Assembly (NCBI RefSeq): GCF_002943755.1 | Contig: NZ_MQUB01000001.1 | Coordinates: 248,001 to 312,000, forward strand | Reading direction: 5' to 3' | DNA: 64,000 nucleotides | From: Aureitalea marina | GTDB lineage: Bacteria; Bacteroidota; Bacteroidia; Flavobacteriales; Flavobacteriaceae | Shown: in pieces, positions 33,822 to 43,234 of the stretch | Layout of the letters: each line of letters opens with the position of its first letter | Position numbering within the stretch: position 1 is the first letter of the stretch | The notes under the pieces: generated by a model | What the model was told of the DNA's origin: nothing | The model's input: only the letters and a program-made list of their open reading frames with translations | Databases searched by the model: none | Made by a program: the position numbers and the translations under genes

Positions 33822-34658
33822 ATGTATTCCAGAAGTCCTGCTACGACGGATAACTTAGTCGTTAGTATGGTCGACCACATTATGCTTCCCCGATCGAAGT
33901 CTTTTCCGTTACGAAGATTACCTATGGTCTTATTTTGCTTGCTTGGACTGGCGGAAATAGAGGATTCACAGGCCCAGACGGATAATCAGATATGGTCCAA
34001 TTTTGCTATAAAGGCCCCTTTGGACGAGAAGTTTTCCATTGGAGGGGATGCGGGTATCAGGGGATTGATCTCTGGTAGGGAATGGAGTCAGATATTGATC
34101 CGGCCTACAGCAACTTACCGGGCCCATAAATTGCTCAAAGTATCGGCGGGCCTTGCCTTATTCTCTACCTTCAATGTGAACACCTACAATGTCAATGAAT
34201 TTAGATTGAACCAGGATTTCAATCTTACCTGGCCGGATCTGGGTTGGTCCAAGCTGTTTTTCAGGCTGCGTTTTGAAGAACGTTGGTTCTACTATCAGGA
34301 CCGAGTCAATAACTTTAGTCTCAGGGGCAGGATACTGGGTGGAATCCAGTCAAGGGATCTCACTTTCCTGGGAGAGAAGCGGCCCATTTACCTCAAGATG
34401 ATGTTGGAAGGTTTCATTCCTTTTGAACGGGATATCGAAGAGGTCTTTGTCAATAACTTTCGTTGGTACTTCGCATTAGGACACAGGCTGTCCAAGGATT
34501 GGCGCTACGAGGTCCATTACATCCGGCAGATATCCAAACTTTTTGACAGTTCAGGGTCTACTACTCCACAGAATATCTTTCGGCTAAGAGTCTTTTATTC
34601 CTTAGATCCCAAAGAAGAACAGATCGACGACGATGTGATCAACCCGGATGGAGATTAA
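33822..34658 (+). CDS. DUF2490-domain outer-membrane protein
   Basis: The protein has 278 residues from the first ATG. A signal-like stretch follows MLPRSKSFPLRRLPMVLFCLLGLAE, so the true start may be the ATG at 33882. The rest is a beta-barrel of the DUF2490 type (ITWNFAI-like IWSNFAIKAPLD, FRLRFEERWFYY, GHRLSKDWRYEVHYI). Such proteins lie in the outer membrane; function is unknown. It is convergent with the acetyltransferase, with a 20-base overlap. Confidence 0.7.
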   Translation: MYSRSPATTDNLVVSMVDHIMLPRSKSFPLRRLPMVLFCLLGLAEIEDSQAQTDNQIWSNFAIKAPLDEKFSIGGDAGIRGLISGREWSQILIRPTATYRAHKLLKVSAGLALFSTFNVNTYNVNEFRLNQDFNLTWPDLGWSKLFFRLRFEERWFYYQDRVNNFSLRGRILGGIQSRDLTFLGEKRPIYLKMMLEGFIPFERDIEEVFVNNFRWYFALGHRLSKDWRYEVHYIRQISKLFDSSGSTTPQNIFRLRVFYSLDPKEEQIDDDVINPDGD

Positions 34659-35226
34659 ATCTGGATAAACACAATTCTTTGGCAAGATAATCGGTCCTGT
34701 ATAACTGATACACCTTGCAGCTTTCTAGATTAGGATGATCTTTCAGCTTAGGGTGTGAAAAATCGGTCAGGTAGTCCAAACCTATCTTCCTCATAACGGC
34801 AATCGATGCCTTGTTGATCTTGGGGGCAATGGAAAAAATCCGATCCAATCCGATTTCCTGAAAACCATACTGAAGAACACGATTGGCACCCTCGCTGGCC
34901 AGTCCTTGGCCCCAAAATTCTTTCTTTAATCGCCAACCAATATCCACTCCAGGTGTAAATGGTGCTGGGTAGTCCTGGTCTGCTATACCGATGAATCCTA
35001 CAAATTGACCCGAGCTTAACTTTTCCACAGGGAAGTAGCAATATTCATTGGTTTCATAAAGATCAATCATCCGGAGTAACAGACTCTTATTTTGTTCCCT
35101 GTTAGGAATTGAGGGAAAGTAACGCATTACCTCATGGTCCGAATTGAGCTCATCAATGAAATGCAGATCCTCCGGTTTCCACGCTCGGAAACCCAGTCGC
35201 TCACTGGTAAACAAATAACGCTCCAA
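34639..35226 (-). CDS. GNAT-family N-acetyltransferase (RimJ/RimL-like)
   Basis: The 195-residue protein starts TSERLGFRAWKPEDLHFI, the usual beginning of RimJ/RimL-type acetyltransferases. The acetyl-CoA region (GWRLKKEFWGQGLASEGANRVLQYG) includes the Q/RxxGxA-type motif, and NKASIAVMRKIGL is the conserved helix. The substrate (protein N-terminus or a small molecule) is unknown. Confidence 0.85.
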   Translation of the reverse strand: MERYLFTSERLGFRAWKPEDLHFIDELNSDHEVMRYFPSIPNREQNKSLLLRMIDLYETNEYCYFPVEKLSSGQFVGFIGIADQDYPAPFTPGVDIGWRLKKEFWGQGLASEGANRVLQYGFQEIGLDRIFSIAPKINKASIAVMRKIGLDYLTDFSHPKLKDHPNLESCKVYQLYRTDYLAKELCLSRFNLHPG

Positions 35227-35236
35227 ATAGTTTAGA

Positions 35237-36346
35237 TTAAAAGGCTTGATTTACCCCAAAGTAGAAGCCGCTGTTACCGGATTCGCCATATCCCAGGTCT
35301 AGGCGTACCAAGGTGTTCTGTTCTTTCAATATTTTGAAACGGATTCCACCACCAGCACTAAATTTCGGATCCTGGAAAAAGTCCTGGTTCAGACTGGAAA
35401 CTTCTCCCACCAGGCCAAAAGCAGCAAGGCTCCATCTTGGTAAGAATCGCCAGCGGTATTCGGCCGTGAGTACATACATTTGATCATCGATGAACCGCCC
35501 TTTAAAATATCCACGTGCAATGTCTCCACCCCCAAATTGTGATTTCGCCTGAAAGGGAACGTCTCCAAAATTGTTCTCCACATACAACCGGGCAGCCAAT
35601 AAACTGTTCTCGTTTAAGGGCCGATAGGCACGCATGTCAGTAATAAATCGATTAAATCCATGAGTTGAACCCAGGTTTTCACTGGAAAATTGTGCGTTAA
35701 AGCTTACGTAATATCCCCCATGCGGATCTTCAATCTGGTCACGGGTATCCAGGTTAAATATGGCTCCAAGGCCCACAATTACAGCCCGATCACTACCTAA
35801 CACCTCACCGGAATCCAAAATACCACCTTCGGCAACCTCGGTTACCTCGTGATTTTCAAAATTGAAGCGGAATCCGAAATTCAATGAAGGAGGGAGTCGC
35901 TTTAGGAAGTCCACATTGAACTTATGGCTGGTCATGTCGTAGTTCTCCTCGTTACTATCTGGCGTGTCATTCCCAATTCCCCAGAATTTATTGGGATAGA
36001 TCCTAAATTCGTAGGTGCCATCCAGGTAATAGTTTCCGGCTCCAAAATAGACCTGTGGGCTGGCTTCTATCACTATCTGAGAATTGGCGGTATAAATTCC
36101 GGTAAACAGAATGTTAGACTGTCTTGCCAGAAAGGTGTTTTGTTCCCTGGTGATAAACAACTGACCCCCTCCACCAAATCCAAATCCGGTCTCCGGTGTA
36201 CTGAAAATGACAGGTATGCCAATCAACTTGAAGCTCTTTCCTTTTCCCAAGGTGTCGGAGCGAACAATGCCTTGATCGTCCCCGGTTTGTGCCATAGAGC
36301 CAGAGATGAAAACCAGGAATAATATAATAGACAGCCTTGCTTTCAT
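35237..36346 (-). CDS. BamA/D15-family outer-membrane protein
   Basis: The 369-residue protein has a signal peptide (residues 1-19) but no POTRA domains. The C-terminal barrel shows segments such as DPHGGYYVSFNAQFSSE and FLPRWSLAAFGLVGEVSS, as in the surface-antigen D15 domain. It probably forms an outer-membrane barrel with no assembly role that can be inferred. It overlaps the gene upstream by one base (TGATG). Confidence 0.8.
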   Translation of the reverse strand: MKARLSIILFLVFISGSMAQTGDDQGIVRSDTLGKGKSFKLIGIPVIFSTPETGFGFGGGGQLFITREQNTFLARQSNILFTGIYTANSQIVIEASPQVYFGAGNYYLDGTYEFRIYPNKFWGIGNDTPDSNEENYDMTSHKFNVDFLKRLPPSLNFGFRFNFENHEVTEVAEGGILDSGEVLGSDRAVIVGLGAIFNLDTRDQIEDPHGGYYVSFNAQFSSENLGSTHGFNRFITDMRAYRPLNENSLLAARLYVENNFGDVPFQAKSQFGGGDIARGYFKGRFIDDQMYVLTAEYRWRFLPRWSLAAFGLVGEVSSLNQDFFQDPKFSAGGGIRFKILKEQNTLVRLDLGYGESGNSGFYFGVNQAF

Positions 36347-37032
36347 CAGAAAAAGAATTCGTCTAGTATGACATTAAAACCAAAGGAGAAGAAAGTGGAA
36401 TTGTTGAAGATGGAATCACTCCGATCTGCTCCCAGTGCTTCTGAGGTTAGATCAATATCTAACCAAGCCAGGCTCGTTCCAACGCCTACGTCCAGAACTA
36501 CCCTGTCCGATATTACATATGCATATCCCAAGCGAGTTCGAAGCGCAAATCCTGGACCCTCCACAGTTTGCTGTACCAGTCTCCTTTCCAGATCGACGCT
36601 GCTGGTCTCTCGTATTCGAATATATCCAGGAAGCACGCTGAGATAGAGCGAGCCATACGATTCCTTCAGGAAATAATAGCCTATGGAAGGACCGAGCAAG
36701 AATGTTTCTGACTCTCTTTCAACAAGGCCACTACCTTCTGATCTCCCCGCCAAAATGTTCGCTCCAACAAACCAGCGGTCCTTGAAGAAAGTACCTGTGA
36801 AGACTTCCAGGGAATAAGCATTAGAGGAGACCAATTCATCAGAACCACTGATCTCCAAAGCGCTAGAACTAAATGAACCGCTCAGACCACTTAACCATCT
36901 CCCTTTCCTGAAGGGAGTGGTAACGCTATCCTGGGTTACTTCTTGAGCCGAGGCCAAAAGAATCGGGAGCAACAAAAATCCGATCACAAGGATGGATTTC
37001 AGCTGGTCCCGATTGATTACTGTAAAAGTCAT
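36346..37032 (-). CDS. Hypothetical outer-membrane beta-barrel protein
   Basis: The 228-residue protein has a signal peptide (ending near residue 29) and about eight amphipathic strands, ending in SFGFNVILDEFFF with a terminal Phe, as in many outer-membrane barrels. It shares an operon with the D15-like gene below it, the stop and start overlapping by one base. Confidence 0.65.
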   Translation of the reverse strand: MTFTVINRDQLKSILVIGFLLLPILLASAQEVTQDSVTTPFRKGRWLSGLSGSFSSSALEISGSDELVSSNAYSLEVFTGTFFKDRWFVGANILAGRSEGSGLVERESETFLLGPSIGYYFLKESYGSLYLSVLPGYIRIRETSSVDLERRLVQQTVEGPGFALRTRLGYAYVISDRVVLDVGVGTSLAWLDIDLTSEALGADRSDSIFNNSTFFSFGFNVILDEFFF

Positions 37033-37074
37033 TAGTGTAAAACTAAGTAACTTTTCTTTAAGAGGATAAGAGTT

Positions 37075-37623
37075 TTAGAAGGGATTAAACTTTAATTTTT
37101 GCCCGCCTACAGAAGCCTCATACATCAACCCGCCTTTGGCCATGGTGAATACCATTACTCCGTCCGTATAGCTGGCATCCGCCGATGCACCTGCTGTTGC
37201 GGCAACAGCCGAAACCTGGGCCGCAACCTCAAATTTATTCTCTTTAAAACGATCCATGGCGGCCTTGTCTTTAAAAAATATCACTTCTCTAAAAGCTTGA
37301 CCACCGGCCTGAAATCCAATACTTACTTGTGTCAACTTGGCCATGCCTATTTCGGCACCACCCTGATAAACGACACCATTTCCAGCTGCTCCTCCAATAC
37401 CTAATCCTCCCTTACCAACATTAGGGAAAATCACGTAGCCATGAGCGGAGGAGAAATGTTTCTCCATCTGATAGTCCGCTTCAAGAAATTCTTTTTTGGC
37501 CTCTTGAGCGTCCACCTTCAGTTCCGTCACCTTCTTTTGGGACTGGGCTTGCGCACTCGGGGCAACTAAAAATGCCAGGATCAGTAATCCACTTAATAAA
37601 GAAATGAATTTTCCACGATTCAT
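37075..37623 (-). CDS. SYLF-domain lipid-binding protein
   Basis: The 182-residue protein has a signal peptide (residues 1-26) and a SYLF/Ysc84 domain: VIFPNVGKGGLGIGGAAGNG, GFQAGGQAFREVIFFKD and DGVMVFTMAKGGLMYEASVGGQ. In other organisms the domain binds phosphoinositides or membranes. The envelope role here is unknown. It is 42 bases from the outer-membrane barrel gene. Confidence 0.85.
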   Translation of the reverse strand: MNRGKFISLLSGLLILAFLVAPSAQAQSQKKVTELKVDAQEAKKEFLEADYQMEKHFSSAHGYVIFPNVGKGGLGIGGAAGNGVVYQGGAEIGMAKLTQVSIGFQAGGQAFREVIFFKDKAAMDRFKENKFEVAAQVSAVAATAGASADASYTDGVMVFTMAKGGLMYEASVGGQKLKFNPF

Positions 37624-37925
37624 AATGCTTTGATTTAAAGGTTAATGTTAGTTGAATAGTAGCAAGTAAGGTACAAAAGTTTTCAGAGTTTAAAGCTTAC
37701 TTTTCGTGAGAAAATCCTTGGGTCGAATGACCGTTGTCATAGTTTAAAACAGTCGGATAACTGGTATATCAGGGACCAGGTACATTGTGTTTTTCTATCA
37801 GGGAAGAAGTTAATATGCTCATATGTTGTTCAAAAATAATAGGAGGTCCAAGGGGTAAAAATGATATCGATCAGACTCGAGCTTTAATTTTCATTATTAA
37901 CTTAGTATTCGGAAAATTTAGAACC

Positions 37926-38462
37926 ATGAGCAGACCAATATTGGGAATAGGATCCCGCATCAACCATCCTCAATACGGAAAAGGAGTAGTGACCAATGTG
38001 ACTTCCAAAATGTATTGGGTAACATTTATCGACAAAGGATTAGAGACTATCGATGTAGAAGATGAATTCGAATTGATCGAACTTTCAGAAGACGAGGTCG
38101 ACTCCGTGAGTCTGTATGAGGTGGAAAAAAGTCTGAGGAATATACTCAAAAAGTGGAGTGATATCAGTGAGGTGGTGCCTATTGCGGATAGGTACAAGGG
38201 TGGAAAGTTGATCTTGGAGCCCAAGGATACCAATCTTTCAAGCAAGGAGATCCCAATCAATACTTTCTTTCATAAGATCGTTATGCTGCGAGACCGTTTG
38301 AGGGTGATGGAACAAAAGATCAACAGCAACAAGGCTTTGGAAGAACAAGATAAGATCGACTTGCAACAGTATATCACCCGTTGTTATGGGAGTCTTACAA
38401 CCTTCAACGTACTGTTTAAGAATAGCTCTCAGAATTTTAAGGGAGAGGGCGGGAAGTCCTGA
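37926..38462 (+). CDS. Hypothetical cytoplasmic protein with an SH3/Tudor-like N-terminus
   Basis: From the ATG at 37926 the product has 178 residues; the open frame extends to 37785 but the upstream part looks non-coding. Residues 1-50 (GSRINHPQYGKGVVTNVTSKMYWVTF) resemble the UvrD/PcrA C-terminal Tudor segment. The rest is helical, with a conserved-looking FFHKIVMLRDRLRVMEQKI. The match to Tudor is by eye, and no function is assigned. Confidence 0.6.
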   Translation: MSRPILGIGSRINHPQYGKGVVTNVTSKMYWVTFIDKGLETIDVEDEFELIELSEDEVDSVSLYEVEKSLRNILKKWSDISEVVPIADRYKGGKLILEPKDTNLSSKEIPINTFFHKIVMLRDRLRVMEQKINSNKALEEQDKIDLQQYITRCYGSLTTFNVLFKNSSQNFKGEGGKS

Positions 38463-38538
38463 GACAACTGCTTTGTTAAGAGCTAATTAGAGTAAATAGG
38501 GGATTTATCGCTATCTTCAACATCCCAAATCCCTCTTT

Positions 38539-39387
38539 GTGCTCCTTTTTCAGACAGACGAGAATTTCACATGGCTGGCGCCTTACGCCTATGTCATTGT
38601 TCTGCTAGGTTTTGGATTTGTCCTGTTTCGTCTCTTCGAGTCCTGGTATGCGGCTTATTATCAGAGGCCCCTTTACCGGCATTGGCGGGTGTTTAGAACC
38701 TTGAATCCCGATCAGTTGGCCATCATCAAAAAAGAAGTTCTATTCTTTGGTCAACTAAGCAAGCAAGAACAACGTCAGTTTGAACATCGCGTGGCTACTT
38801 TCCTGCAGGAAAAGGAGTTTGTAGGACGTGATGGTCTAGATGTGACTCCGCGAATGAAGGTGCTGATATCTTCACTGGCGATACTTCTGAGTTTTGGGCG
38901 TAAGAACTATCTCTATAACCTGATCTCCTTTATTTTGATCTATCCTGGAGAGTTTTACAGCAATATTAATGAGACCTATCATCTGGGTGAGTTCAATCCT
39001 CGGGAAAAGGCCTTGGTACTTTCCTGGACAGATTTCGAGAAGGGCATTTCAGATACTTCAGACAATCGGAATTTAGGGATACATGAATTTATGCATGCCA
39101 TGCAATTGGAGGCCCGGAGCAGCAAGGATCTGGATGCGTCCCGATTTGCCAGACAATTTCAGAACATTCTGAAGTACCTAACCCAGACAGATGTCAGGGA
39201 TCGGCTTAACAGCATGGCCTATTTCAGGGATTATGCCTTTACCAATCAGTATGAATTCATGGCCGTTCTGGCGGAATACTTTATTGAATCTCCAAAGGAA
39301 TTTGAACGGGAATTCCCTGAACTCTATGACTATACCAGGAAGCTATTGAACTTCCACTATGCCCATTATCGGGATGATCGCAGTTGA
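38539..39387 (+). CDS. MtfA-like zinc peptidase with membrane anchor
   Basis: The 282-residue protein begins with a hydrophobic segment (about residues 11-31, LAPYAYVIVLLGFGFVLF) and then matches the MtfA/DUF980 peptidase family: YPGEFYSN, VLSWTDFEKG and HEFMHAMQLE, which is the HExxH zinc motif, with an ETN-like downstream region (EFMAVLAEYF). MtfA is linked to glucose-PTS regulation in E. coli; the role here is unknown. The start is GTG. It is convergent with ypdA, overlapping by 22 bases. Confidence 0.8.
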   Translation: MLLFQTDENFTWLAPYAYVIVLLGFGFVLFRLFESWYAAYYQRPLYRHWRVFRTLNPDQLAIIKKEVLFFGQLSKQEQRQFEHRVATFLQEKEFVGRDGLDVTPRMKVLISSLAILLSFGRKNYLYNLISFILIYPGEFYSNINETYHLGEFNPREKALVLSWTDFEKGISDTSDNRNLGIHEFMHAMQLEARSSKDLDASRFARQFQNILKYLTQTDVRDRLNSMAYFRDYAFTNQYEFMAVLAEYFIESPKEFEREFPELYDYTRKLLNFHYAHYRDDRS

Positions 39388-40352
39388 TCGACGATCAATT
39401 TGGCATGGATTCGCGAGTTCTCAATAAACCACTTATGGGTTTCCATTCCACCACAGATCACCCCAGCCAAATAGATACCTTTCACGTTGGATTCCATGGT
39501 CTCAGTATCGTGTTCCGGGATCTGTTTTTCGTCCTCGGATAAACGAATACCCATGGCCTGCAAAAAGTCAAAATTAGGCCGATAACCAGTCAGGGCTAGA
39601 ACATAATCGTTTTCCAGAGCTATTTCACCCTGCGGTGTTCTCACTAGAATTTGGTCCTGCTGGATCTCCGTGATCTCAGAATTGTAATAGGCTTTTATAC
39701 TGCCCTCGGCGATCCGGTTGATGATATCTGGCCGAACCCAGTATTTTACCCGATCTCCAATATCGGGTCCTCTTACGATCATGCTAACTCGTCCTCCTTT
39801 TCTCCAGATCTCCAGGGCGGCATCTACAGCCGAATTGCTGGCACCAACTACAGCGACATCCTGCAAGGTATAGGAGTGAGCCTCTTTGTAATAATGACTC
39901 ACTTTTTGTAGATCCTCTCCTGGCACTTCAAGGAGCTTAGGGATGTCATAAAAACCTGTACAGACGATGGCATAGCTCGTTCTATAATCTGCTTTGTTGG
40001 TCTTTATCCGAAAACCTTCATCCTCTTTGGAAACGGTTTGAACCTCCTCGTAAAGCCGGATATTGAGTTTGTTCGAAGTTGCTACCCGTCTGTAGTATTC
40101 TAATGCTTCGTCACGGTCGGGTTTTGCTTGATTGGAAATGAAAGGGATCTGGTCTATCTCCAATTTTTCCGAGGTGGAGAAGAAGGTCATGTTCAGTGGG
40201 TAGTTGAACAAGGAATTGGTCAGGGCTCCTTTTTCGATGACCACATAAGACAAACCGGCCTTTTTGCACTCCAATGCACAGGCAATACCTATAGGTCCTG
40301 CCCCCACGATGAGTACATCAAAGGTTGGGTTGGTATCAGGGTTCATCTTCAA
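39366..40352 (-). CDS. ypdA: YpdA-family bacillithiol-disulfide reductase (putative)
   Basis: The flavoprotein of 328 residues has an FAD motif (VGAGPIGIACALE) near residue 15, the FFSTSEKLEI segment characteristic of YpdA, and an NADPH-binding motif (VGASNSAVDAALEIW). YpdA reduces bacillithiol disulfide, the antioxidant thiol found in Firmicutes and some Bacteroidota. No other bacillithiol gene is in the window. It may share a transcript with rpe, 11 bases away. Confidence 0.85.
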   Translation of the reverse strand: MKMNPDTNPTFDVLIVGAGPIGIACALECKKAGLSYVVIEKGALTNSLFNYPLNMTFFSTSEKLEIDQIPFISNQAKPDRDEALEYYRRVATSNKLNIRLYEEVQTVSKEDEGFRIKTNKADYRTSYAIVCTGFYDIPKLLEVPGEDLQKVSHYYKEAHSYTLQDVAVVGASNSAVDAALEIWRKGGRVSMIVRGPDIGDRVKYWVRPDIINRIAEGSIKAYYNSEITEIQQDQILVRTPQGEIALENDYVLALTGYRPNFDFLQAMGIRLSEDEKQIPEHDTETMESNVKGIYLAGVICGGMETHKWFIENSRIHAKLIVDQLRSSR

Positions 40353-40363
40353 GTTTTCTGTAA

Positions 40364-41038
40364 TTAGTGGGTTCCCGAGGTGGCGTTGGTCAAGGCCTTC
40401 AAATTGGCAACCGTAGCTACAGGATCCTGGGCCCGGAATACAAAGCTACCGGCTACCAGCACATCGGCTCCCGCATCCACCAGGGCCTTTGCATTTTGAT
40501 CGGTTACACCTCCGTCGATCTCGATTCGGGTAGAGGCTCCCTTGGCCTCGATCATTTGACGCAGTTCCCTAACCTTACTGTAAGTGTTTTCAATGAATTT
40601 TTGCCCACCAAAGCCGGGATTCACACTCATCAGACAGACCAGATCGATATCCTGGATCACGTCCTGTAGCAAATGCACAGGGGTATGGGGATTCATGGCT
40701 ACACCAGCCTGCATGCCTTCGGCTTTTATAGCCTGAAGTGTTCGGTGTAAATGGGTACAGGCTTCGTAATGTACAGTCAACACATTTGCTCCCAGTTTGG
40801 CAAAGGTTTCTATGTATCGATCCGGGTCCACGATCATCAGGTGAACATCCATGGGTTTGGTCGCGTGCTTCACAATATCACGAAGAACCGGCATCCCGAA
40901 CGAGATATTAGGAACAAAAACACCGTCCATAATGTCGATATGGAACCAATCTGCCTCACTGCGATTGATCATTTCTACATCGCGCTGAAGATTGGCAAAG
41001 TCCGCTGCAAGAACAGAGGGGGCTATAAGGGTTTGCAT
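40364..41038 (-). CDS. rpe: Ribulose-phosphate 3-epimerase
   Basis: Rpe interconverts ribulose-5-phosphate and xylulose-5-phosphate in the pentose phosphate pathway. The 224-residue TIM-barrel has ADWFHIDIMDGVFVPN, VHLMI and the MSVNPGFGGQ signature. A DGG motif (IDGGVTDQN) binds phosphate. Its -7 box lies 20 bases upstream of the start. Confidence 0.95.
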   Translation of the reverse strand: MQTLIAPSVLAADFANLQRDVEMINRSEADWFHIDIMDGVFVPNISFGMPVLRDIVKHATKPMDVHLMIVDPDRYIETFAKLGANVLTVHYEACTHLHRTLQAIKAEGMQAGVAMNPHTPVHLLQDVIQDIDLVCLMSVNPGFGGQKFIENTYSKVRELRQMIEAKGASTRIEIDGGVTDQNAKALVDAGADVLVAGSFVFRAQDPVATVANLKALTNATSGTH

Positions 41039-41057
41039 AGGGAAATGGATTAGTGTT

Positions 41058-41066
41058 GCAAAAATA
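41058..41066 (-). promoter_or_regulatory. -7 box TATTTTTGC for rpe
   Basis: On the minus strand TATTTTTGC matches TANNTTTGC and ends 20 bases before the rpe ATG. No TTG occurs at 17-19 bases upstream. Confidence 0.55.
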
Positions 41067-41084
41067 CGACCTTCCCTTGGATAA

Positions 41085-41113
41085 AGAAAAAACCTCCGGT
41101 AATCAGCCGGAGG
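41085..41113 (-). terminator. Terminator of rpoD
   Basis: CCTCCGG (41093-41099) pairs with CCGGAGG (41107-41113); on the minus strand this is followed by TTTTTTC. It ends the rpoD transcript just before rpe. Confidence 0.85.
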
Positions 41114-41173
41114 TCATTCATCAATCAAAAAACGAACAGTTATCTTTTAACTGTTGTAGCCGTAATATAGGAA

Positions 41174-42037
41174 TTATCCTAGATATGTCTTCAAAATTTT
41201 ACTTCTTGAGGTATGTTTTAGCCTTCTGATGGCTTTTTCCTTGATCTGACGAACACGTTCCCGGGTCAGATCGAAGGTCTCCCCAATTTCTTCCAAGGTC
41301 ATGGGGTGTTGATTACCTAAACCGAAATAAAGGCGGATCACATCGGCCTCCCTGGGAGTAAGTGTTTCTAACGCACGCTCGATCTCAGTACCTAGGGACT
41401 CGTGCAACAAGGTGCGATCCGGGTTTGGCGACTCTCCACTGTTCAGTACATCATATAGATTAGAATCCTCACCCTCTACCAAAGGTGCATCCATGGATAC
41501 GTGACGTCCGGAATTCTTCATGGATTCCTTCACATCATTGATCGTCATATCTAATTCCTTGGCAATCTCTTCTGCAGATGGCGGACGTTCGTGTGCCTGC
41601 TCCAGGAAAGCATAGGTCTTGTTGATCTTATTGATGCTACCTATCTTATTGAGCGGAAGACGAACAATTCTGGATTGTTCTGCTAACGCCTGAAGGATAG
41701 ACTGTCGGATCCACCAAACCGCATACGAAATGAACTTAAACCCACGGGTCTCGTCAAATCGTTGTGCAGCTTTGATCAATCCAAGATTTCCTTCATTGAT
41801 CAGATCGGGCAAGGTCAAGCCTTGGTTCTGGTATTGTTTGGCCACAGAAACCACGAAACGAAGGTTAGCCTTGGTCAACTTCTCCAACGCGCGCTGATCT
41901 CCGGCTTTTATACGCTGAGCCAATTCCACCTCTTCTTCGGCGGTAATCAGATCAACTTTTCCTATTTCTTGAAGGTATTTGTCTAGCGAAGCAGTTTCCC
42001 GGTTGGTAACCTGCTTGGTGATTTTAAGTTGTCTCAT
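41174..42037 (-). CDS. rpoD: Primary RNA polymerase sigma factor (RpoD/SigA type)
   Basis: The 287-residue protein has regions 1.2 ([20 protein letters not shown]), 2 ([48 protein letters not shown]) and 4 ([24 protein letters not shown]). The N-terminal region 1.1 of other primary sigmas is missing, as in other Bacteroidota, whose primary sigma reads TTG/TANNTTTG promoters. This factor is expected to drive the promoters listed here. Confidence 0.95.
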   Translation of the reverse strand: MRQLKITKQVTNRETASLDKYLQEIGKVDLITAEEEVELAQRIKAGDQRALEKLTKANLRFVVSVAKQYQNQGLTLPDLINEGNLGLIKAAQRFDETRGFKFISYAVWWIRQSILQALAEQSRIVRLPLNKIGSINKINKTYAFLEQAHERPPSAEEIAKELDMTINDVKESMKNSGRHVSMDAPLVEGEDSNLYDVLNSGESPNPDRTLLHESLGTEIERALETLTPREADVIRLYFGLGNQHPMTLEEIGETFDLTRERVRQIKEKAIRRLKHTSRSKILKTYLG

Positions 42038-42114
42038 TTACAGTAATGCGCTAAGTAAGTTAATGTTCTGCCTGTGATTTATTATACGCAGTTAATAACC
42101 CAAATGTTACAAAA

Positions 42115-42177
42115 TGGTCAAAAAAATATTATCCGGACCGAGTTTGACTTCATCATTAGCCAATCGATCCGGATAAT
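42115..42177 (-). terminator. Possible terminator of the 42190 lipoprotein gene
   Basis: ATTATCCGGA (42128-42137) and TCCGGATAAT (42168-42177) form a 10-bp stem around a 30-base loop. Read on the minus strand it is followed by ATATTTTTTT. The long loop makes it less typical. Confidence 0.5.
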
Positions 42178-42189
42178 AAAATGTCTTGA

Positions 42190-43125
42190 TTATTGCTTGG
42201 TCAACCTGTAAGTGGTGTCTTCTGGAGGTGCACAATCTGATTGAACATCATTCTCAAAAGTCAACAGGAATACTGAATCGTCAGTTAGATCGTAGCTCGC
42301 CGGATTGTCAGATGGGCCAAAATAATCAGCTCCGGACCCGCAGGCACAGTTACTCTCCTGGATAGGTACAACGACAGTTCCACAGACCAAGGTAAAGCGG
42401 AAGTCGTTTGGAGTGGTACAATAGTCCGGGTAGTTAGAGGTCAGGAAGTAACGCTCTGTACTGAAGTCTCCAACAAACACCTCGGTTACTGAACCGTCAT
42501 CGAAGGTAGGACCATCAACATATGGAGTGATCTCCTCTAACAAATACATACCGGTTAAGTAGGTATCCGGGATTGGACAAATAACTGTAGCAGTATATTG
42601 GAAAGGAGAGTTAAAGAATCCTCCCGTAATGATACCTCCGGCGTTATCAACGCTAAAAGTACGTCCATCCGTCAAATTCAATGCCAATCGCACGGTGAAG
42701 GCATCACCACCAAAAAGATCTCCTTGCTGAAGCCCTAGAGCACCTAGAATTTCATCCAAGGAAGCATCGATCACACCTCTTGGCAATCCGAAGGGTCCTT
42801 CAGTAAAGGCATCTCGACCAACGGTTTTCAGCGCAACTTCAGATTTGGAAGCATCACCATTCTCTGGCGAGTTATCTGTAAAGGCCACGAATACGTCAAC
42901 GTTATCCAGCAAGGCACCATCCTGACTATCTTGTTCCTCGACCTCGACTGCAAATCCGGCTCCTTCAGTCCCTAGTGGAACTTCACCCGAGATAATGGAG
43001 AGCGTACGAAGGACAGCCCCACTGTCTACTCCGTCCAGTACGGCATCAATAGTATTGTCTTTCTCTGTACATGCCTGAAAGCCAACGGTTAAGGCAACAA
43101 GTAATAGAACGTAAAGTTTTTTCAT
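42190..43125 (-). CDS. Hypothetical lipoprotein, Asp/Gly-rich
   Basis: The 311-residue protein has a lipobox FQAC (Cys19). The mature part is rich in Asp, Ser and Gly and looks largely beta. It has paired cysteines (ATVICPIPDTYLTG, TLVCGTVVVP, NCACGSG) that may form disulfides in the envelope. It is not SusD- or SusE-like by eye, and I assign no function. It stands alone between the rpoD and pnp regions. Confidence 0.65.
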   Translation of the reverse strand: MKKLYVLLLVALTVGFQACTEKDNTIDAVLDGVDSGAVLRTLSIISGEVPLGTEGAGFAVEVEEQDSQDGALLDNVDVFVAFTDNSPENGDASKSEVALKTVGRDAFTEGPFGLPRGVIDASLDEILGALGLQQGDLFGGDAFTVRLALNLTDGRTFSVDNAGGIITGGFFNSPFQYTATVICPIPDTYLTGMYLLEEITPYVDGPTFDDGSVTEVFVGDFSTERYFLTSNYPDYCTTPNDFRFTLVCGTVVVPIQESNCACGSGADYFGPSDNPASYDLTDDSVFLLTFENDVQSDCAPPEDTTYRLTKQ

Positions 43126-43185
43126 AGGGACTGTTTATTGGTTCGGTTATATTAAATCAGTGTTAAAAATAAACTAAATTTCCAA

Positions 43186-43220
43186 ACAAAAAAAAAGCCG
43201 CGGATTTCCGCGGCTCTTTT
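43186..43220 (-). terminator. Terminator of pnp
   Basis: GCCGCGG (43197-43203) pairs with CCGCGGC (43208-43214) around ATTT, and on the minus strand a run of about ten T follows. It lies 20 bases beyond the pnp stop. Confidence 0.9.
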
Positions 43221-43234
43221 ATATGCAAGGAAGA

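Noticed and set aside
42038-42115. Classical TTGACC and TATAAT-like sequences upstream of rpoD
   Set aside because: TTGACC and TTATTA occur with 17-base spacing on the minus strand, but Bacteroidota do not use that consensus, and no TANNTTTG box lines up, so I do not annotate a promoter.
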